Shown here one piece after another: positions 20,038 to 30,216 of a DNA stretch of 64,000 nt. The stretch spans positions 62,001 to 126,000 of the forward strand of contig NZ_AWUN01000006.1 of NCBI RefSeq assembly GCF_000499285.1, given 5' to 3'. The first letter of the stretch is position 1, and each line of letters opens with the position of its first letter. The notes beneath the pieces were generated by a model. It worked only from the letters and a program-made list of their open reading frames with translations, was not told the origin of the DNA and did no database searches. Source of the stretch: Bifidobacterium sp. 7101 (lineage in GTDB: Bacteria; Actinomycetota; Actinomycetes; Actinomycetales; Bifidobacteriaceae). The translations under genes were made by a program, and so were the position numbers.

Positions 20038-20204
20038 CGTGTACCCTTTCCTTGTTCGACCAGCCACCTCGTATGCCGGTCATTTCACACGATATGTACT
20101 GCGCATAGGATACACGATTTCAAAAGCACGTAAAATACCAACCGTAGGGCACAATGGAAATACCTAAGGCCGTGTAAAGGAACCGTAAGAGGATAGGGGC
20201 GTGC

Positions 20205-21284
20205 ATGTCTGAGAATGGGACCAGGGTGGCCAGCTTTGACCATGTCGACGACAGGGGCGATCTGGTCTTCGTCTGTGACCACCGGCACTTCGCCGTAAGG
20301 GTCGACGATGCGCTTGATCGCGCCATTCTTGAGGCCAAGCAGGTCAAGGAGGAAGAGGACGTGGATCCCCAGACCGGCAAGTCCAAGCCGCTGCCTGTCT
20401 CTGCCATTCAGGCGGCTGTGCGCGCTGGCGCCCGCCCCGAGCAGGTGGCTCAGCAATACGCTGTCAACGAAGCGCTGGTACGGCGTTTCGCGGCCCCGGT
20501 GGAGACCGAAAAGAAGTACGCCATCGAGCAGTTCCTGACCATGCCGGCGCCCAAGGGGTCGGGCGGACATAACTATCAGGAACTGATCGGCAAGGTGCTG
20601 GCCCGTGCCGGGGTCAGTCTGTCACAGGTTTCCTGGCAGGCCACCAGGCGAGGGTACGAACCCTGGAACATCAATGGCGTGTTTACGCTGGACAAGCGGA
20701 TATTCAACGCCCGCTGGGCCTGGAACATGCATGACAACACCGTGACCTGCCTGAACGGGGCAGCCAGGATGCTGCTGGACGATTCCACAGACGACCATGG
20801 CCAGGAGCGGCCCGCCTGGGACCAGGGCCCCGACGAAGAAATCGACGACCAAACCGACAGACGGCCTCCAAACCAGGAAGATGCCCTTGCCCAAATCGAG
20901 GAGGAGGACCGTGGCTCGGACGGCCAGGAGGACGGCGAGCGCCAGGCGGCACTCACGGCCTGGCTCTATGGCAAGCCCAAGGAAGGCCAGGATCGGGCAG
21001 CCGAGCGAGAGCCCAGCCATCCCAGCGCAGAACTGACCGAGGACCCCGACACGGCCGAGCATCCGCCCATCCGAGACAATGAATCCACCATGGTCCTGCC
21101 CGTGCAGAACCATGGACAGAGCCAGGCTGACCAGGAGCAGGTCCACCAGGAGCAACAAGGCGATGATGCCGGTCAGGATGAGCAAGAGGACGGGTCCAAG
21201 GAGGGACGCCGCGGCAAGCGGGCCAAAAAGCACTCCGGGCGGTCTGCCGTACCCAGCTGGGATGAGATCCTCTTCGGCAAGTAG
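20205..21284 (+). CDS. sepH: Septation protein SepH (DUF3071)
   Basis: SepH stimulates FtsZ assembly during division in Actinobacteria. 359 residues. The first about 165 carry the conserved DUF3071 core including a helix-turn-helix-like stretch (SAIQAAVRAGARPEQVAQQYAVNEALVRRFAAPV) and the signature WNMHDNTVTCLNGAA-type sequence (about 168). The remaining about 170 residues are Asp/Glu/Gln-rich, low complexity, and end in a basic-then-conserved SGRSAVPSWDEILFG, the usual C-terminal tag of the family. Divergent from DUF4193-dut; GAGG/GGGG sequence precedes the ATG. Confidence 0.93.
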   Translation: MSENGTRVASFDHVDDRGDLVFVCDHRHFAVRVDDALDRAILEAKQVKEEEDVDPQTGKSKPLPVSAIQAAVRAGARPEQVAQQYAVNEALVRRFAAPVETEKKYAIEQFLTMPAPKGSGGHNYQELIGKVLARAGVSLSQVSWQATRRGYEPWNINGVFTLDKRIFNARWAWNMHDNTVTCLNGAARMLLDDSTDDHGQERPAWDQGPDEEIDDQTDRRPPNQEDALAQIEEEDRGSDGQEDGERQAALTAWLYGKPKEGQDRAAEREPSHPSAELTEDPDTAEHPPIRDNESTMVLPVQNHGQSQADQEQVHQEQQGDDAGQDEQEDGSKEGRRGKRAKKHSGRSAVPSWDEILFGK

Positions 21285-22517
21285 TCAGACCAGATCGATA
21301 AGGCAGGGAATCTGCGTCTCCAGACGGGTCCATGAACCATGTACGCCGGGCAGTCTGGTCGCGGCATCAGTCTGATCTGCAGAATTCACCAGGGTGATCC
21401 GGTCACCTGCCAGAACCAGAAGGTCGCCGATCATGGGGCGAACCCGGGCATCCACAGGGCCGAAGATTCCCCCTTGGACGGCCTGGTCCCGGGTCAGCAC
21501 CCAGGCCTGCTCCCCCAGACGCTCATGCCAGCGTGCAGCCACGACCTGGGGATCCGCCCCCTGGTCCAGGTAGAGCATGACAGCCCTGGGCTCGCCACCC
21601 ACCAGTCGCACATCCCGGTTCAGTTCCGGGTCCTGGGCAATGTCGATGCGCTGGTCCGGATCAGCCTGGACCATGCCATGATCGGCTACGATCACCGTCA
21701 GTGTCCCGGCGGGCAGGCGGCGATGAAGCTCGGCCAGCTGTGCATCGGTCGCTTCGAGAGCTGCCACCCATTCCTCGCCCTCCCAACCGCTGTGGTGGCC
21801 CACCTTGTCCACATCGCGAATATAGAGGTAGGTCAGCCCTGGCTGGCGGGCAGCTTCGCAGGCGGCCAGAAGACGCTGACGGGAGTGATTGTGGCCTACA
21901 TACTCCCCACCGCGCAGAGCCGCCCGAGTCAGGGCGGAGTTGCGAAAACGCGGCAGGCCTGACGAGGTCACACGGACCCCCTGCGCCTGGAGGGCCTCGA
22001 AGACCGTGGGGCGGCGCTGAAGACGCTCGGGATCCTGGGCGCCTCTGAACTGAATCATCTGGCCCAACTGACCGGTGTCAGGGTTCAGCTGGGTGTAGCC
22101 GGTCATGCCGGTCAGTCCAGGGCTGGTTCCGGTGCCGAAGACCCCCATGGCCGCCACCGTGGTCGATGGCAGGCTGGTGTACATGGGACGCTGATTGATG
22201 GGTTCGGACAAAAGCGAGCGCAGGTAGGGCACATGGCCCTGACGGCTGACCAGATTCCAGAATCCCAGCCCGTCCACCAGAACGACAACCACCGACCGGG
22301 CATCAGGCAGTCCCAGGGCCTCCTGGAGTGCCTTGGCAGACGGATGGACGTCAGTGGCCACGGGCGATCCCAGGCAGGCGCTCAGAGCTGGCAGGACGGC
22401 CGACAGATGCCTGGCCCCGCCGACTTGCTTGTCCCCCGCCTGGTCCCCGTATCGGATAGGCGGACTCGGCTGCAGCAGTTCCTTCATGTCAGGTGTATCC
22501 AGACCCATGCCTTCCAT
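21285..22517 (-). CDS. Alkaline-phosphatase-superfamily phosphodiesterase (nucleotide pyrophosphatase type)
   Basis: Metal-dependent hydrolase, probably cytoplasmic or surface-associated since no clear signal peptide is seen. About 410 residues. Metal ligands and nucleophile positions are recognisable: VVVLVDGLGFWN (about 88), the nucleophile segment PSTTVAAMGVFGTGTSPG, YIRDVDKVGHHSG and VIVADHGM. Substrate cannot be deduced. The start is uncertain: ATGs at 22517, 22508 and 22487 are in frame and none has a strong ribosome binding site. Convergent with sepH, whose stop is adjacent. Confidence 0.88.
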   Translation of the reverse strand: MEGMGLDTPDMKELLQPSPPIRYGDQAGDKQVGGARHLSAVLPALSACLGSPVATDVHPSAKALQEALGLPDARSVVVVLVDGLGFWNLVSRQGHVPYLRSLLSEPINQRPMYTSLPSTTVAAMGVFGTGTSPGLTGMTGYTQLNPDTGQLGQMIQFRGAQDPERLQRRPTVFEALQAQGVRVTSSGLPRFRNSALTRAALRGGEYVGHNHSRQRLLAACEAARQPGLTYLYIRDVDKVGHHSGWEGEEWVAALEATDAQLAELHRRLPAGTLTVIVADHGMVQADPDQRIDIAQDPELNRDVRLVGGEPRAVMLYLDQGADPQVVAARWHERLGEQAWVLTRDQAVQGGIFGPVDARVRPMIGDLLVLAGDRITLVNSADQTDAATRLPGVHGSWTRLETQIPCLIDLV

Positions 22518-22621
22518 TCAAGCACGGTCAGACCCCAGGCCGACATCGGAGCCGGGCAGGCACGCTTTGGCGGACCGTCCGGTTATCATAAGGCGGAACG
22601 TGAAGGAGCAGGAGCTGGAGC

Positions 22622-25246
22622 ATGGCAACTCATCGCAGGAGCAAGGCGGCGGGGTATGACCCCCGGCAGGTCAAGGAGCACATCGTCGAAACCCCTCTGA
22701 ACGAGGAGATGAGCAAGTCCTTCCTGGAATACGCCTACTCGGTCATCTACGCCAGGGCCCTGCCCGACGCACGAGACGGACTCAAGCCGGTCCAGCGGCG
22801 GATCATCTACCAGATGGGCCAGATGAACCTCAACCCTGACCGCCCCTACATGAAGTCCGCCAGGGCCGTGGGCGAGGTCATGGGCAAGCTGCACCCCCAC
22901 GGCGACTCATCCATCTACGAGGCCATGGTCCGCCTGGCCCAACCCTTCGCCATGCGCCTGCCCCTGGTCGACGGCCACGGCAACTTCGGATCCCTGGACG
23001 ACGGTCCGGCGGCCTCCCGCTACACCGAGGCCAGGCTGGCCCCGGCGGCGCTGGGCATGAACGCCGACATCGACCAGGGCACGGTGGACTTCTCCCCCAA
23101 CTACGACAACAAGCTCAAGGAGCCCCAGGTCCTGCCCTCGGCTATCCCCAACCTGCTGGTCAACGGAGCCTCGGGCATCGCCGTGGGCATGGCCACCAAC
23201 ATGATCACCCACAATCTGGGCGAGGTGGTGGCTGCCGCCAAGTATCTGATGGCCCACCCGGACGCAAGCCTGGACGAACTCATGCGCTACGTGCCCGGTC
23301 CTGATCTGCCCGGCGGCGGAATCATCGTGGGTCGGGACGGCATCCGCAAGGCCTACGAGCACGGCCGGGGGGCCTTCGTGACCAGGTCCGTCACCCACCT
23401 GGAGAACGTGACCGCCCGCAAGAAGGCCATCGTGGTCACCGAGCTGCCCTTCATGGTGGGCCCCGAGCGGGTTCTGGAGCGTATTTCCGAAGGGGTGCGC
23501 AACCACAAGCTGGAGGGTATCTCCAGCGCTATCGACCTGACCGACCGGCACAACGGGACCCGCCTGGTCATCGAGATCAAGACGGGATTCGACCCGGCAA
23601 AGGTTCTGGGCAAGCTCTTCAAGTACACGCCTCTGGAGGACTCCTTCACCATCAACAACGTGGCCCTGGTCCACGGACGGCCCAGAACCATGGGGCTCAA
23701 GGAGCTGCTGGAGGTCTGGGTGGAGCACCGGCGCACGGTCATCCATCGACGCAGCGAATTCCGCCGCAAGAAGGCCCTGGAACGTCTGCACCTGGTCGAA
23801 GGGCTCCTGCTGGCCCTGGTCGACATTGACGAGGTCATCCAGGTCATCCGCAGCTCGGACGATGCGGATGCGGCCAAGACCAGGCTGATGGCGGTCTTCG
23901 ACCTGGATCAGACCCAGGCCCAGTACATTCTTGACCTGCGGCTGCGGCGGCTGACCAAGATGAGCCGGATCGAGCTGGAGGGCGAGCGCGACGACCTCAA
24001 GAAGCAGCTGGAGGAACTGGAGCGGATTCTGGGCTCCTCGGCCGAGCTGGACCGGGTGGTCATCAAGGAGATGGATCAGGCGGTGGCCCAGTGGGGCACA
24101 CCCAGACGCACGGTCATCCTGGACCAGGAGCCCTCCGGTGACCTGGCCCCCGTGCAGTCAGCAGCAGCCGACGACCAGCAAACCTCCAGCAAGGCCAGTG
24201 CTGGCCCACAGGCCGCACTGCTGGCCAGCGGAGGAACCAGCCGCGGCGGTGACGGCGGCGACCTGCACATGGAGGACAAGCCCTGCACGGTCATGATGAG
24301 CGCCACCGGCCTGCTGGCACGCAGCACCCCGGGTGCCCTGGATGCTTGGCGGTCCCGGCCGCGCAACCAGGACCGGGGGCACGACGACCAGATCATCGCC
24401 ATATTCGCCACCACCACCCTGGCCACCTATGGCCTGGTCACCACGGCTGGCCGGCTGATCACTGCCCCCGTGGCCGACCTGCCGCTGATCCCAGCCACCG
24501 CCAACCCCAACCTGAGCGGGGGCATCGTGGCTGACGAGCTCCTGGGCGGAACCGCCAGCACCGAACCACAGGCCGACGAGCACGCCGTCACCGTCATCGA
24601 CATGGCCGACTCCCGACCCCTGGCCCTGGGCACCCGGCTGGGCACGGTCAAGCGCTGGAACCGCGAGTCCCCGACCACCATGGACTCCTGGTCGGTCATC
24701 GAATTGAAGGATGGCGACCAGGTGCTCTTCGCGGCCCCCTGCCAGGACGGGGACCGCATGGTGCTCATCTCCTCGGATGCCAGCCTGCTGACCTTCACCG
24801 GGGACAAGGTCCGACCCCAGGGCCGCAATGCAGCAGGCATGGCGGGCATCCGTCTGGCCCAGGGCTGCCAGGTCGCCACCTTCGCGGTGGTGCCGGCCGG
24901 GGAGATCGGCTGGACCTATCAGGAGACCGGCGAGGATGGCATGAGCACCCAGGCCGGGGCCGTGGTCCTGACCGTGGCCGGCGACTCCGAGGCACTGCCC
25001 GGCACCGAGAACGGATCGGCCAAGCTGACCCCGTTGGAGATGTATCCGGTCAAGGGTCGGGGAACGGGCGGCGTGCGCTCCCAGCGCTTCCTCAAGGGCC
25101 AGGACACCCTGCTGCTGGCCCGGGTGGGCGCCTGGCCCCTGCATGCCAGCACCGCTGCCGGATCACCGGTTGAACTGCCCGACGTGGACATGCGCCGGGA
25201 TGCCTCAGGCCAGGAGCTGGCAGCGCCCATCGCCTTCGTGGCCTGA
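22622..25246 (+). CDS. parC: DNA topoisomerase IV subunit A (ParC-type)
   Basis: Breaks and rejoins DNA in the type IIA topoisomerase that decatenates chromosomes. 874 residues. The catalytic arginine-tyrosine lies in [10 protein letters not shown] (Tyr about 134), the quinolone-determining stretch reads [10 protein letters not shown] (about 91-100), and the tower/coiled-coil and a C-terminal beta-pinwheel follow. The canonical GyrA box is not seen, only a degenerate [10 protein letters not shown], which favours ParC over GyrA. A 90-residue low-complexity Ala/Gly/Ser linker (about 500-560) separates the domains. Start ATG at 22622 has GGAG upstream. The partner subunit gene is 5 kb away on the other strand. 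Confidence 0.92.
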   Translation: MATHRRSKAAGYDPRQVKEHIVETPLNEEMSKSFLEYAYSVIYARALPDARDGLKPVQRRIIYQMGQMNLNPDRPYMKSARAVGEVMGKLHPHGDSSIYEAMVRLAQPFAMRLPLVDGHGNFGSLDDGPAASRYTEARLAPAALGMNADIDQGTVDFSPNYDNKLKEPQVLPSAIPNLLVNGASGIAVGMATNMITHNLGEVVAAAKYLMAHPDASLDELMRYVPGPDLPGGGIIVGRDGIRKAYEHGRGAFVTRSVTHLENVTARKKAIVVTELPFMVGPERVLERISEGVRNHKLEGISSAIDLTDRHNGTRLVIEIKTGFDPAKVLGKLFKYTPLEDSFTINNVALVHGRPRTMGLKELLEVWVEHRRTVIHRRSEFRRKKALERLHLVEGLLLALVDIDEVIQVIRSSDDADAAKTRLMAVFDLDQTQAQYILDLRLRRLTKMSRIELEGERDDLKKQLEELERILGSSAELDRVVIKEMDQAVAQWGTPRRTVILDQEPSGDLAPVQSAAADDQQTSSKASAGPQAALLASGGTSRGGDGGDLHMEDKPCTVMMSATGLLARSTPGALDAWRSRPRNQDRGHDDQIIAIFATTTLATYGLVTTAGRLITAPVADLPLIPATANPNLSGGIVADELLGGTASTEPQADEHAVTVIDMADSRPLALGTRLGTVKRWNRESPTTMDSWSVIELKDGDQVLFAAPCQDGDRMVLISSDASLLTFTGDKVRPQGRNAAGMAGIRLAQGCQVATFAVVPAGEIGWTYQETGEDGMSTQAGAVVLTVAGDSEALPGTENGSAKLTPLEMYPVKGRGTGGVRSQRFLKGQDTLLLARVGAWPLHASTAAGSPVELPDVDMRRDASGQELAAPIAFVA

Positions 25247-25263
25247 GGACGCTCGATAAAAAC

Positions 25264-28200
25264 TCAGTAGAGGGCCATGCCGCCCGGCCCGGCTGTGAAT
25301 CCGGCGGCGGCCAGGGCCATGCCCACCGGTTCGCGCATGGTCAGGGGCCGGCCATTGGCATCACTGAAGAGGATGCGCCCCTGCCCGCCCCGTCTCAGCC
25401 ATGAGGCCAGCTGGGTGAAGGCGACCTCCAGCAATCCACGCTCGGGCTCACCGAAGACCAGCAGATGATGCCCCTTGGGCGCTGCATAGACCAGTGCACG
25501 GCCTCGATTCTGCACCAAGAGGTTACCCATCCGCCGGATGGGACGACCGCCGGCATCCTCTGATGTGGTCGGCCAGGCAAGGGCCGTGCCATAGAGGTTG
25601 GCTGGATCGGTCACGTCCATGACCACGGGTTCGGGGGGCCGCTGCTCCGATTCGCCGTCACCATCATCATCGCGCTCATCCTCTTGGAAACCTCTGAGCT
25701 GGTCGATCACCTCCCGGGGAGCGAACTGGGCGCCACCGAACCCGTCGACGATGACTCCACGCGTCAGCTGTCCGGCCTCCTCCATGCGTCTACAGACCTG
25801 ATAGAGGGCCGAGAATCCGCCGGGAAGGGACCGCACTTCAGGCAGAACCGGGGCCAGGAGCCCATAGCGGTCCAGGATGGATTGCTCCTCGTGGACCAGG
25901 CGGACGGTCCGCTGCCGGTCATCGTCCCGGCTACCTCTAGATTTGTCGCTTGGATCGGCCACGCCAATCCCCGCTGCAGCTCCCGCTGCTTCGCGCTCAT
26001 CCGCAACCAGAGTCCAGAATCCCTCCGCAGCCGCTGACAGTGCTGATGAGCCGGCCGTCCTTGCCAAGGCTGCGCGACCCAAGGGCCTACCACGTCCACG
26101 CAGACCATGGGGCAAACGGCGGGTCCTACCCGAGCGTTGCGATTCCGATCCTCGAACCAGGCGCCGAACCGGAGCCAAGGAAGCGTTGGTAACCAGCCCA
26201 CGCCTGACCAGGTCCCAGAGCGACCGGGCCATGGCCTCCTGGTCAGGGGCTTCGGAATCGGAGGGTTCGATGCCATCCCCGCCACGGTCGCCACAGGCAC
26301 GCAGGAGGCGATCGAAGCGGTAGGCTCCCCCGTCGGCCAGAACATCCAACAGGGTCTCTTCCAGACCGCCCGCGTTACCTGGGATGCTCGACTTGCCGCT
26401 CCCATCCGTAAGCGACGGAGAACCGACGGATTGTACTGAAAGCTCCTCATCCAGGTCCTCGGCCAGATAAAAGGTCATGGCGCCCAACGGGCCCTCCCCC
26501 TGGTCGGACCCCACCCAGACCACCTGGCCCGAAGCCAGCAGATCGTCCATCAATGCGGGACCGTAATCACGCACCCTGGCCGGAAAGATGGCCGACTCCC
26601 AGAGTTCGGGCGGCAGAGCCAGCCCTTCCAGCTGCCCTACCACCTCCAGCAATCCTTCAGTGCCCATCAAGGGTTCCTGACCCAGAGGCGCCAGACCCTG
26701 GCGATGAAGAAGAAAGTCGCTGTAGACATGACCGGCGACGGGACTGGCGGCCTTGCTGGCCTTGGCCAGGGACCGCGAGCGCAGCCGACGGAAGACCTCG
26801 GGATCCAGCCACCCTCGGCGGGGTTCGCCTCCCTCAAATCCCGGCTCGCCATAGGCACTCAGGTCAGGTCTGGGAAAGACCCCGGTCATGAACAGCTCGC
26901 GTGAGGCCAAGGAACGCAGTCTGTCCTCCAAGAGTGCACTGCCCAGGCCCAGGTGGCCGGCCAGGTCCTCGGTGGTGAATGGCCCATGGACTTCGGCGTA
27001 TTGCCTGACCAGCTGATCGAAGGCCTCGCTGTCTGATTCCGATTCCTGTGTTGACTGGACGGATGGCTGGGTGATACCTGGGCCCAGGACCGCCGTCAGC
27101 CGCTCTGCCTGACCGGCCCATACCCAACAGTCGCGAGTGCCTAGTCTGACCTTGACCACCCTGGACTGGGCCTGCAGCTCATCCAGCATGGCCCGAACCT
27201 GTGCCTCCGTCACCGGCTGGTCCTCCTGACCACGCATGCGCCGACGAATCCCGGCCGGATCCATGGGGCCCAGGGTCCGCAAGAGGTCGGCCAGCCCTTC
27301 GGCCCCCCTGGCCCGTGTCCCAGGCGAAAGACGCTGCAGGTCAGCGGTCACCTGGTCGACGGTCTCCTGGTCCAGAAGGTCAGCCATGTCCACCTGCCCG
27401 ACCATCTGCTCCAGCAGGTCGGAGTCGATGGCCAGCATGGCGGCGTCGCGCTCGGCCTTGGGCATGTCGTACTGGTACATGAAGGTACCCAGGTAACCGA
27501 AGAGCAGCCCTGAGGCCATGGGCGATGGAGTCTTGGTGGAGGCCGGGACCAGACGGACGCTCCCCTGCTCCAGGTCGGCCATGAGCTCGCGCAGGGCAGG
27601 CATGTCGTAGACGTCCTGGAGGCACTCGCGCATGGTCTCCAGAACCAGGGGAAAATCATCCTCCTTCAGGGCCGCGTCCAGCAGACGGGAGGCCCTCAGA
27701 CGCTGCTGCCAAAGCGGAACCCTGCGACCGGGCTCCATCCTGGGCATATAGAGCGAACGGGCTGCGCACTGGCGGAAGCGGGCCTGGAAGAGCGCCGAGC
27801 CGACCAAGTGCCGTCGGACCTCGCGCTCCACCTGATCGGGGGTGAATCCGAATATTCGCCGATCTTCCAGGAAGGCATCGGTGCCCGGGATCTGCACGAC
27901 GATGCCATCCTCCCCCGCCCAGACTGATCCGTCGTAGCCGCGCTCGCTGGAGAGCCGGGCGGCGATGGCCAGGGCCCAGGGCTCGTTGACCCTGCGGCCG
28001 TATGGCGAATGGAGGATCAGCCTCAGATCGCCCTCCTCGTTGGGGCAACGCTCAACCACCAGGTGCCGGTCGTCGGGCACCCGGCCGGTGGAGGCCTGCT
28101 GCTCTGCCAGAAAGGCGGCCAGATTGTTGATAGCAGGACGGTCCAGGCCGTCCTCCAACAGACGAGAACAGACGGTTTGAGTGAATCCTGGCCGACCGGA

Positions 28201-30168
28201 GGCAGTCTGGACTGCCGGTATCAGGCCCTGCGACAGTTCTCTGGCGAGCCTGCCCAGGCGACGGCCGAAGGCAGGGTCGCGGCCGGTGCCCTCCCCGTGC
28301 CAGAAGGGCAACCTGGCGGAGCGTCCCTGGGCGGGTACCACCACCACACGGTCGCGTGTGATCTGCTGGATCCTCCAGGAGGTGGTACCCAGGGTGATCA
28401 CGTCCCCCTTCCGGGACTCGTAGACCATCTCCTCGTCCAGCTCCCCCACTCGGCGAGGCTTGCCACCGGCGGCCTCGGAGGGCATGACCACGCTGTAGGA
28501 GCCACGGTCGGGAATGGTGCCTCCGGAGGTCACCGCCAGTCGCTGCGCGCCAGGGCGGGCCGTCAGCGTGCCTGTCTGGTGGTCCCAGACCAGGATGGGG
28601 CGGAAGGCGGTGAAGTCCTGGGATGTATAGGCGCCGCTGAGCATGCCCAGCACCGCCCGATAGACCTGCCGGTCCAAGTGGGCAAAGGGCGCGGCCCGTC
28701 TGACCGTGGCCAGCCAATCCTCCTCCTTGAGTGGTCCCATGGCAGCTGCGGCCACCGTCTGCTGGGCCAGAACGTCCAAGGGACTGCTGGGCATGATGGT
28801 GGGTTCGATGTCGCCCTGGACCATGCTTTCCATGCTGGCCGTGCACTCCAGGATCTGCTCGCGGGTCAGGGGAAAAAGCCTGGCCTGCGATACCCGTCCC
28901 ACTTGGTGGTCGGCCCGGCCCACCCGTTGCAGCCCCGAGGCGGTCGACAGCGGGGCGTTGACCTGGATGACCAGATCGACCGAGCCCATATCGATGCCCA
29001 GCTCCAGGCTGGAGGTGGCTACCACGCACCGCAGTCTGCCGGCCTTGAGGTCGTCCTCCACCTGTCGGCGGCGTTCCTTGGACACCGAACCATGGTGGGC
29101 CATGGCAATGGGTTGGTCGACACTCAGGCCGGAGGTTCTCTCGGAGGTGGACCCGGTGGCCGAATCGTAGTGGGCAGGCTCCCTGGGCTCATCTGTTTCA
29201 TCGGATAAACCTGGCCGGTCGTGACCGGAAGCTTGCAGATCGGACTGGTGGAGGTCGTTCAGCCGGGCGGTCAGGCGCTCGGCAAGGCCGCGGGAGTTGA
29301 CGAAGACCAGGGTGGTGCGGTGGGACAGGACCTGGTCCAGAATGGCCCTCTCGACTGCCGGCCAGATGGATCCGCTTCTTTGGTCACCATCCTGACCCTC
29401 CTGGTCGGATTCGCCGGGAGGCGCAGCCAAATCCCCCATGTCTTCCAAGGGCTCGATCAGTCGCAGGTCCATGGCTGTGGCAGACTTGGGCTGGATCAGG
29501 CTGACCGGACGGCCGCCACCCAGAAAACGTGCCACCTGTTCTGGCGGCCGGACCGTAGCCGACAGGCCGATTCGCTGCACGGGCCCTCCGACCAGGTCGT
29601 CCAGCCGCTCCAGGCTCAGGGCCAGATGAGCCCCTCGTTTGTTGCCTGCCAAAACGTGGATTTCGTCCACAATAACGGTCTGCACATTCTTCAGTGTGCT
29701 GGCCGTTTTGGAGGTCAGCATCAGATAGAGCGATTCTGGGGTGGTGACCAGAATATCCGGCGGATGGGCGGCCAGGGCCCTGCGGCCACGGGCGTCGGTG
29801 TCTCCGGTACGGATGCCCGTCCGGACCTTGGGCGCTTTGCGTCCTTGCTGTGCAAATTGCTCGGCAATGCCCTCCAACGGAGCCTGCAGGTTGCGGGCCA
29901 CATCCGTCCCCAAGGCCTTCATGGGCGAGATGTAGAGCACAGCGACCCCAGGCTTCCGGAAGTGCCGAGGCTTGGTCATGAGCTCATCAATGGCCCAAAG
30001 AAAAGCAGCCAGGGTCTTACCCGACCCGGTGGGCGAGATGATCAGTGCATCGCCGCCTGTGCGGATGGCCGGCCAAGCTTGTACCTGGGTCGGTGTGGGA
30101 CCCTGAGGAAAGGCCTGGCGGAACCAGCCAGCCGTCTGCGGGGAGAAATTATCCAAGGAATCGCCCAT
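25264..30168 (-). CDS. lhr: Lhr-type large ATP-dependent DNA helicase
   Basis: Lhr is a 3'-5' DNA helicase with a role in repair; actinobacterial long form. About 1634 residues. Core helicase domains carry Walker A SPTGSGKT (about 50), DExH box VDEIHVLAG, SATVRPP and QRVGRADHQVG; a winged-helix and Lhr C-terminal domains fill the rest. ATG at 30168 (MGDSLDNFSPQ) has AGGAG about 10 bases before it; the GTG at 30177 is too close to that site. Convergent with parC (17 bases between stops) and downstream of parE on the same strand. An Asp/Glu/Gly-rich patch interrupts the region around residues 205-230 and another around 330. Confidence 0.93.
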   Translation of the reverse strand: MGDSLDNFSPQTAGWFRQAFPQGPTPTQVQAWPAIRTGGDALIISPTGSGKTLAAFLWAIDELMTKPRHFRKPGVAVLYISPMKALGTDVARNLQAPLEGIAEQFAQQGRKAPKVRTGIRTGDTDARGRRALAAHPPDILVTTPESLYLMLTSKTASTLKNVQTVIVDEIHVLAGNKRGAHLALSLERLDDLVGGPVQRIGLSATVRPPEQVARFLGGGRPVSLIQPKSATAMDLRLIEPLEDMGDLAAPPGESDQEGQDGDQRSGSIWPAVERAILDQVLSHRTTLVFVNSRGLAERLTARLNDLHQSDLQASGHDRPGLSDETDEPREPAHYDSATGSTSERTSGLSVDQPIAMAHHGSVSKERRRQVEDDLKAGRLRCVVATSSLELGIDMGSVDLVIQVNAPLSTASGLQRVGRADHQVGRVSQARLFPLTREQILECTASMESMVQGDIEPTIMPSSPLDVLAQQTVAAAAMGPLKEEDWLATVRRAAPFAHLDRQVYRAVLGMLSGAYTSQDFTAFRPILVWDHQTGTLTARPGAQRLAVTSGGTIPDRGSYSVVMPSEAAGGKPRRVGELDEEMVYESRKGDVITLGTTSWRIQQITRDRVVVVPAQGRSARLPFWHGEGTGRDPAFGRRLGRLARELSQGLIPAVQTASGRPGFTQTVCSRLLEDGLDRPAINNLAAFLAEQQASTGRVPDDRHLVVERCPNEEGDLRLILHSPYGRRVNEPWALAIAARLSSERGYDGSVWAGEDGIVVQIPGTDAFLEDRRIFGFTPDQVEREVRRHLVGSALFQARFRQCAARSLYMPRMEPGRRVPLWQQRLRASRLLDAALKEDDFPLVLETMRECLQDVYDMPALRELMADLEQGSVRLVPASTKTPSPMASGLLFGYLGTFMYQYDMPKAERDAAMLAIDSDLLEQMVGQVDMADLLDQETVDQVTADLQRLSPGTRARGAEGLADLLRTLGPMDPAGIRRRMRGQEDQPVTEAQVRAMLDELQAQSRVVKVRLGTRDCWVWAGQAERLTAVLGPGITQPSVQSTQESESDSEAFDQLVRQYAEVHGPFTTEDLAGHLGLGSALLEDRLRSLASRELFMTGVFPRPDLSAYGEPGFEGGEPRRGWLDPEVFRRLRSRSLAKASKAASPVAGHVYSDFLLHRQGLAPLGQEPLMGTEGLLEVVGQLEGLALPPELWESAIFPARVRDYGPALMDDLLASGQVVWVGSDQGEGPLGAMTFYLAEDLDEELSVQSVGSPSLTDGSGKSSIPGNAGGLEETLLDVLADGGAYRFDRLLRACGDRGGDGIEPSDSEAPDQEAMARSLWDLVRRGLVTNASLAPVRRLVRGSESQRSGRTRRLPHGLRGRGRPLGRAALARTAGSSALSAAAEGFWTLVADEREAAGAAAGIGVADPSDKSRGSRDDDRQRTVRLVHEEQSILDRYGLLAPVLPEVRSLPGGFSALYQVCRRMEEAGQLTRGVIVDGFGGAQFAPREVIDQLRGFQEDERDDDGDGESEQRPPEPVVMDVTDPANLYGTALAWPTTSEDAGGRPIRRMGNLLVQNRGRALVYAAPKGHHLLVFGEPERGLLEVAFTQLASWLRRGGQGRILFSDANGRPLTMREPVGMALAAAGFTAGPGGMALY

Positions 30169-30216
30169 ATGCGTCACACTCCTCTCCCCGCCCCTTTGGG
30201 CCCTGCTGAAGGTCGA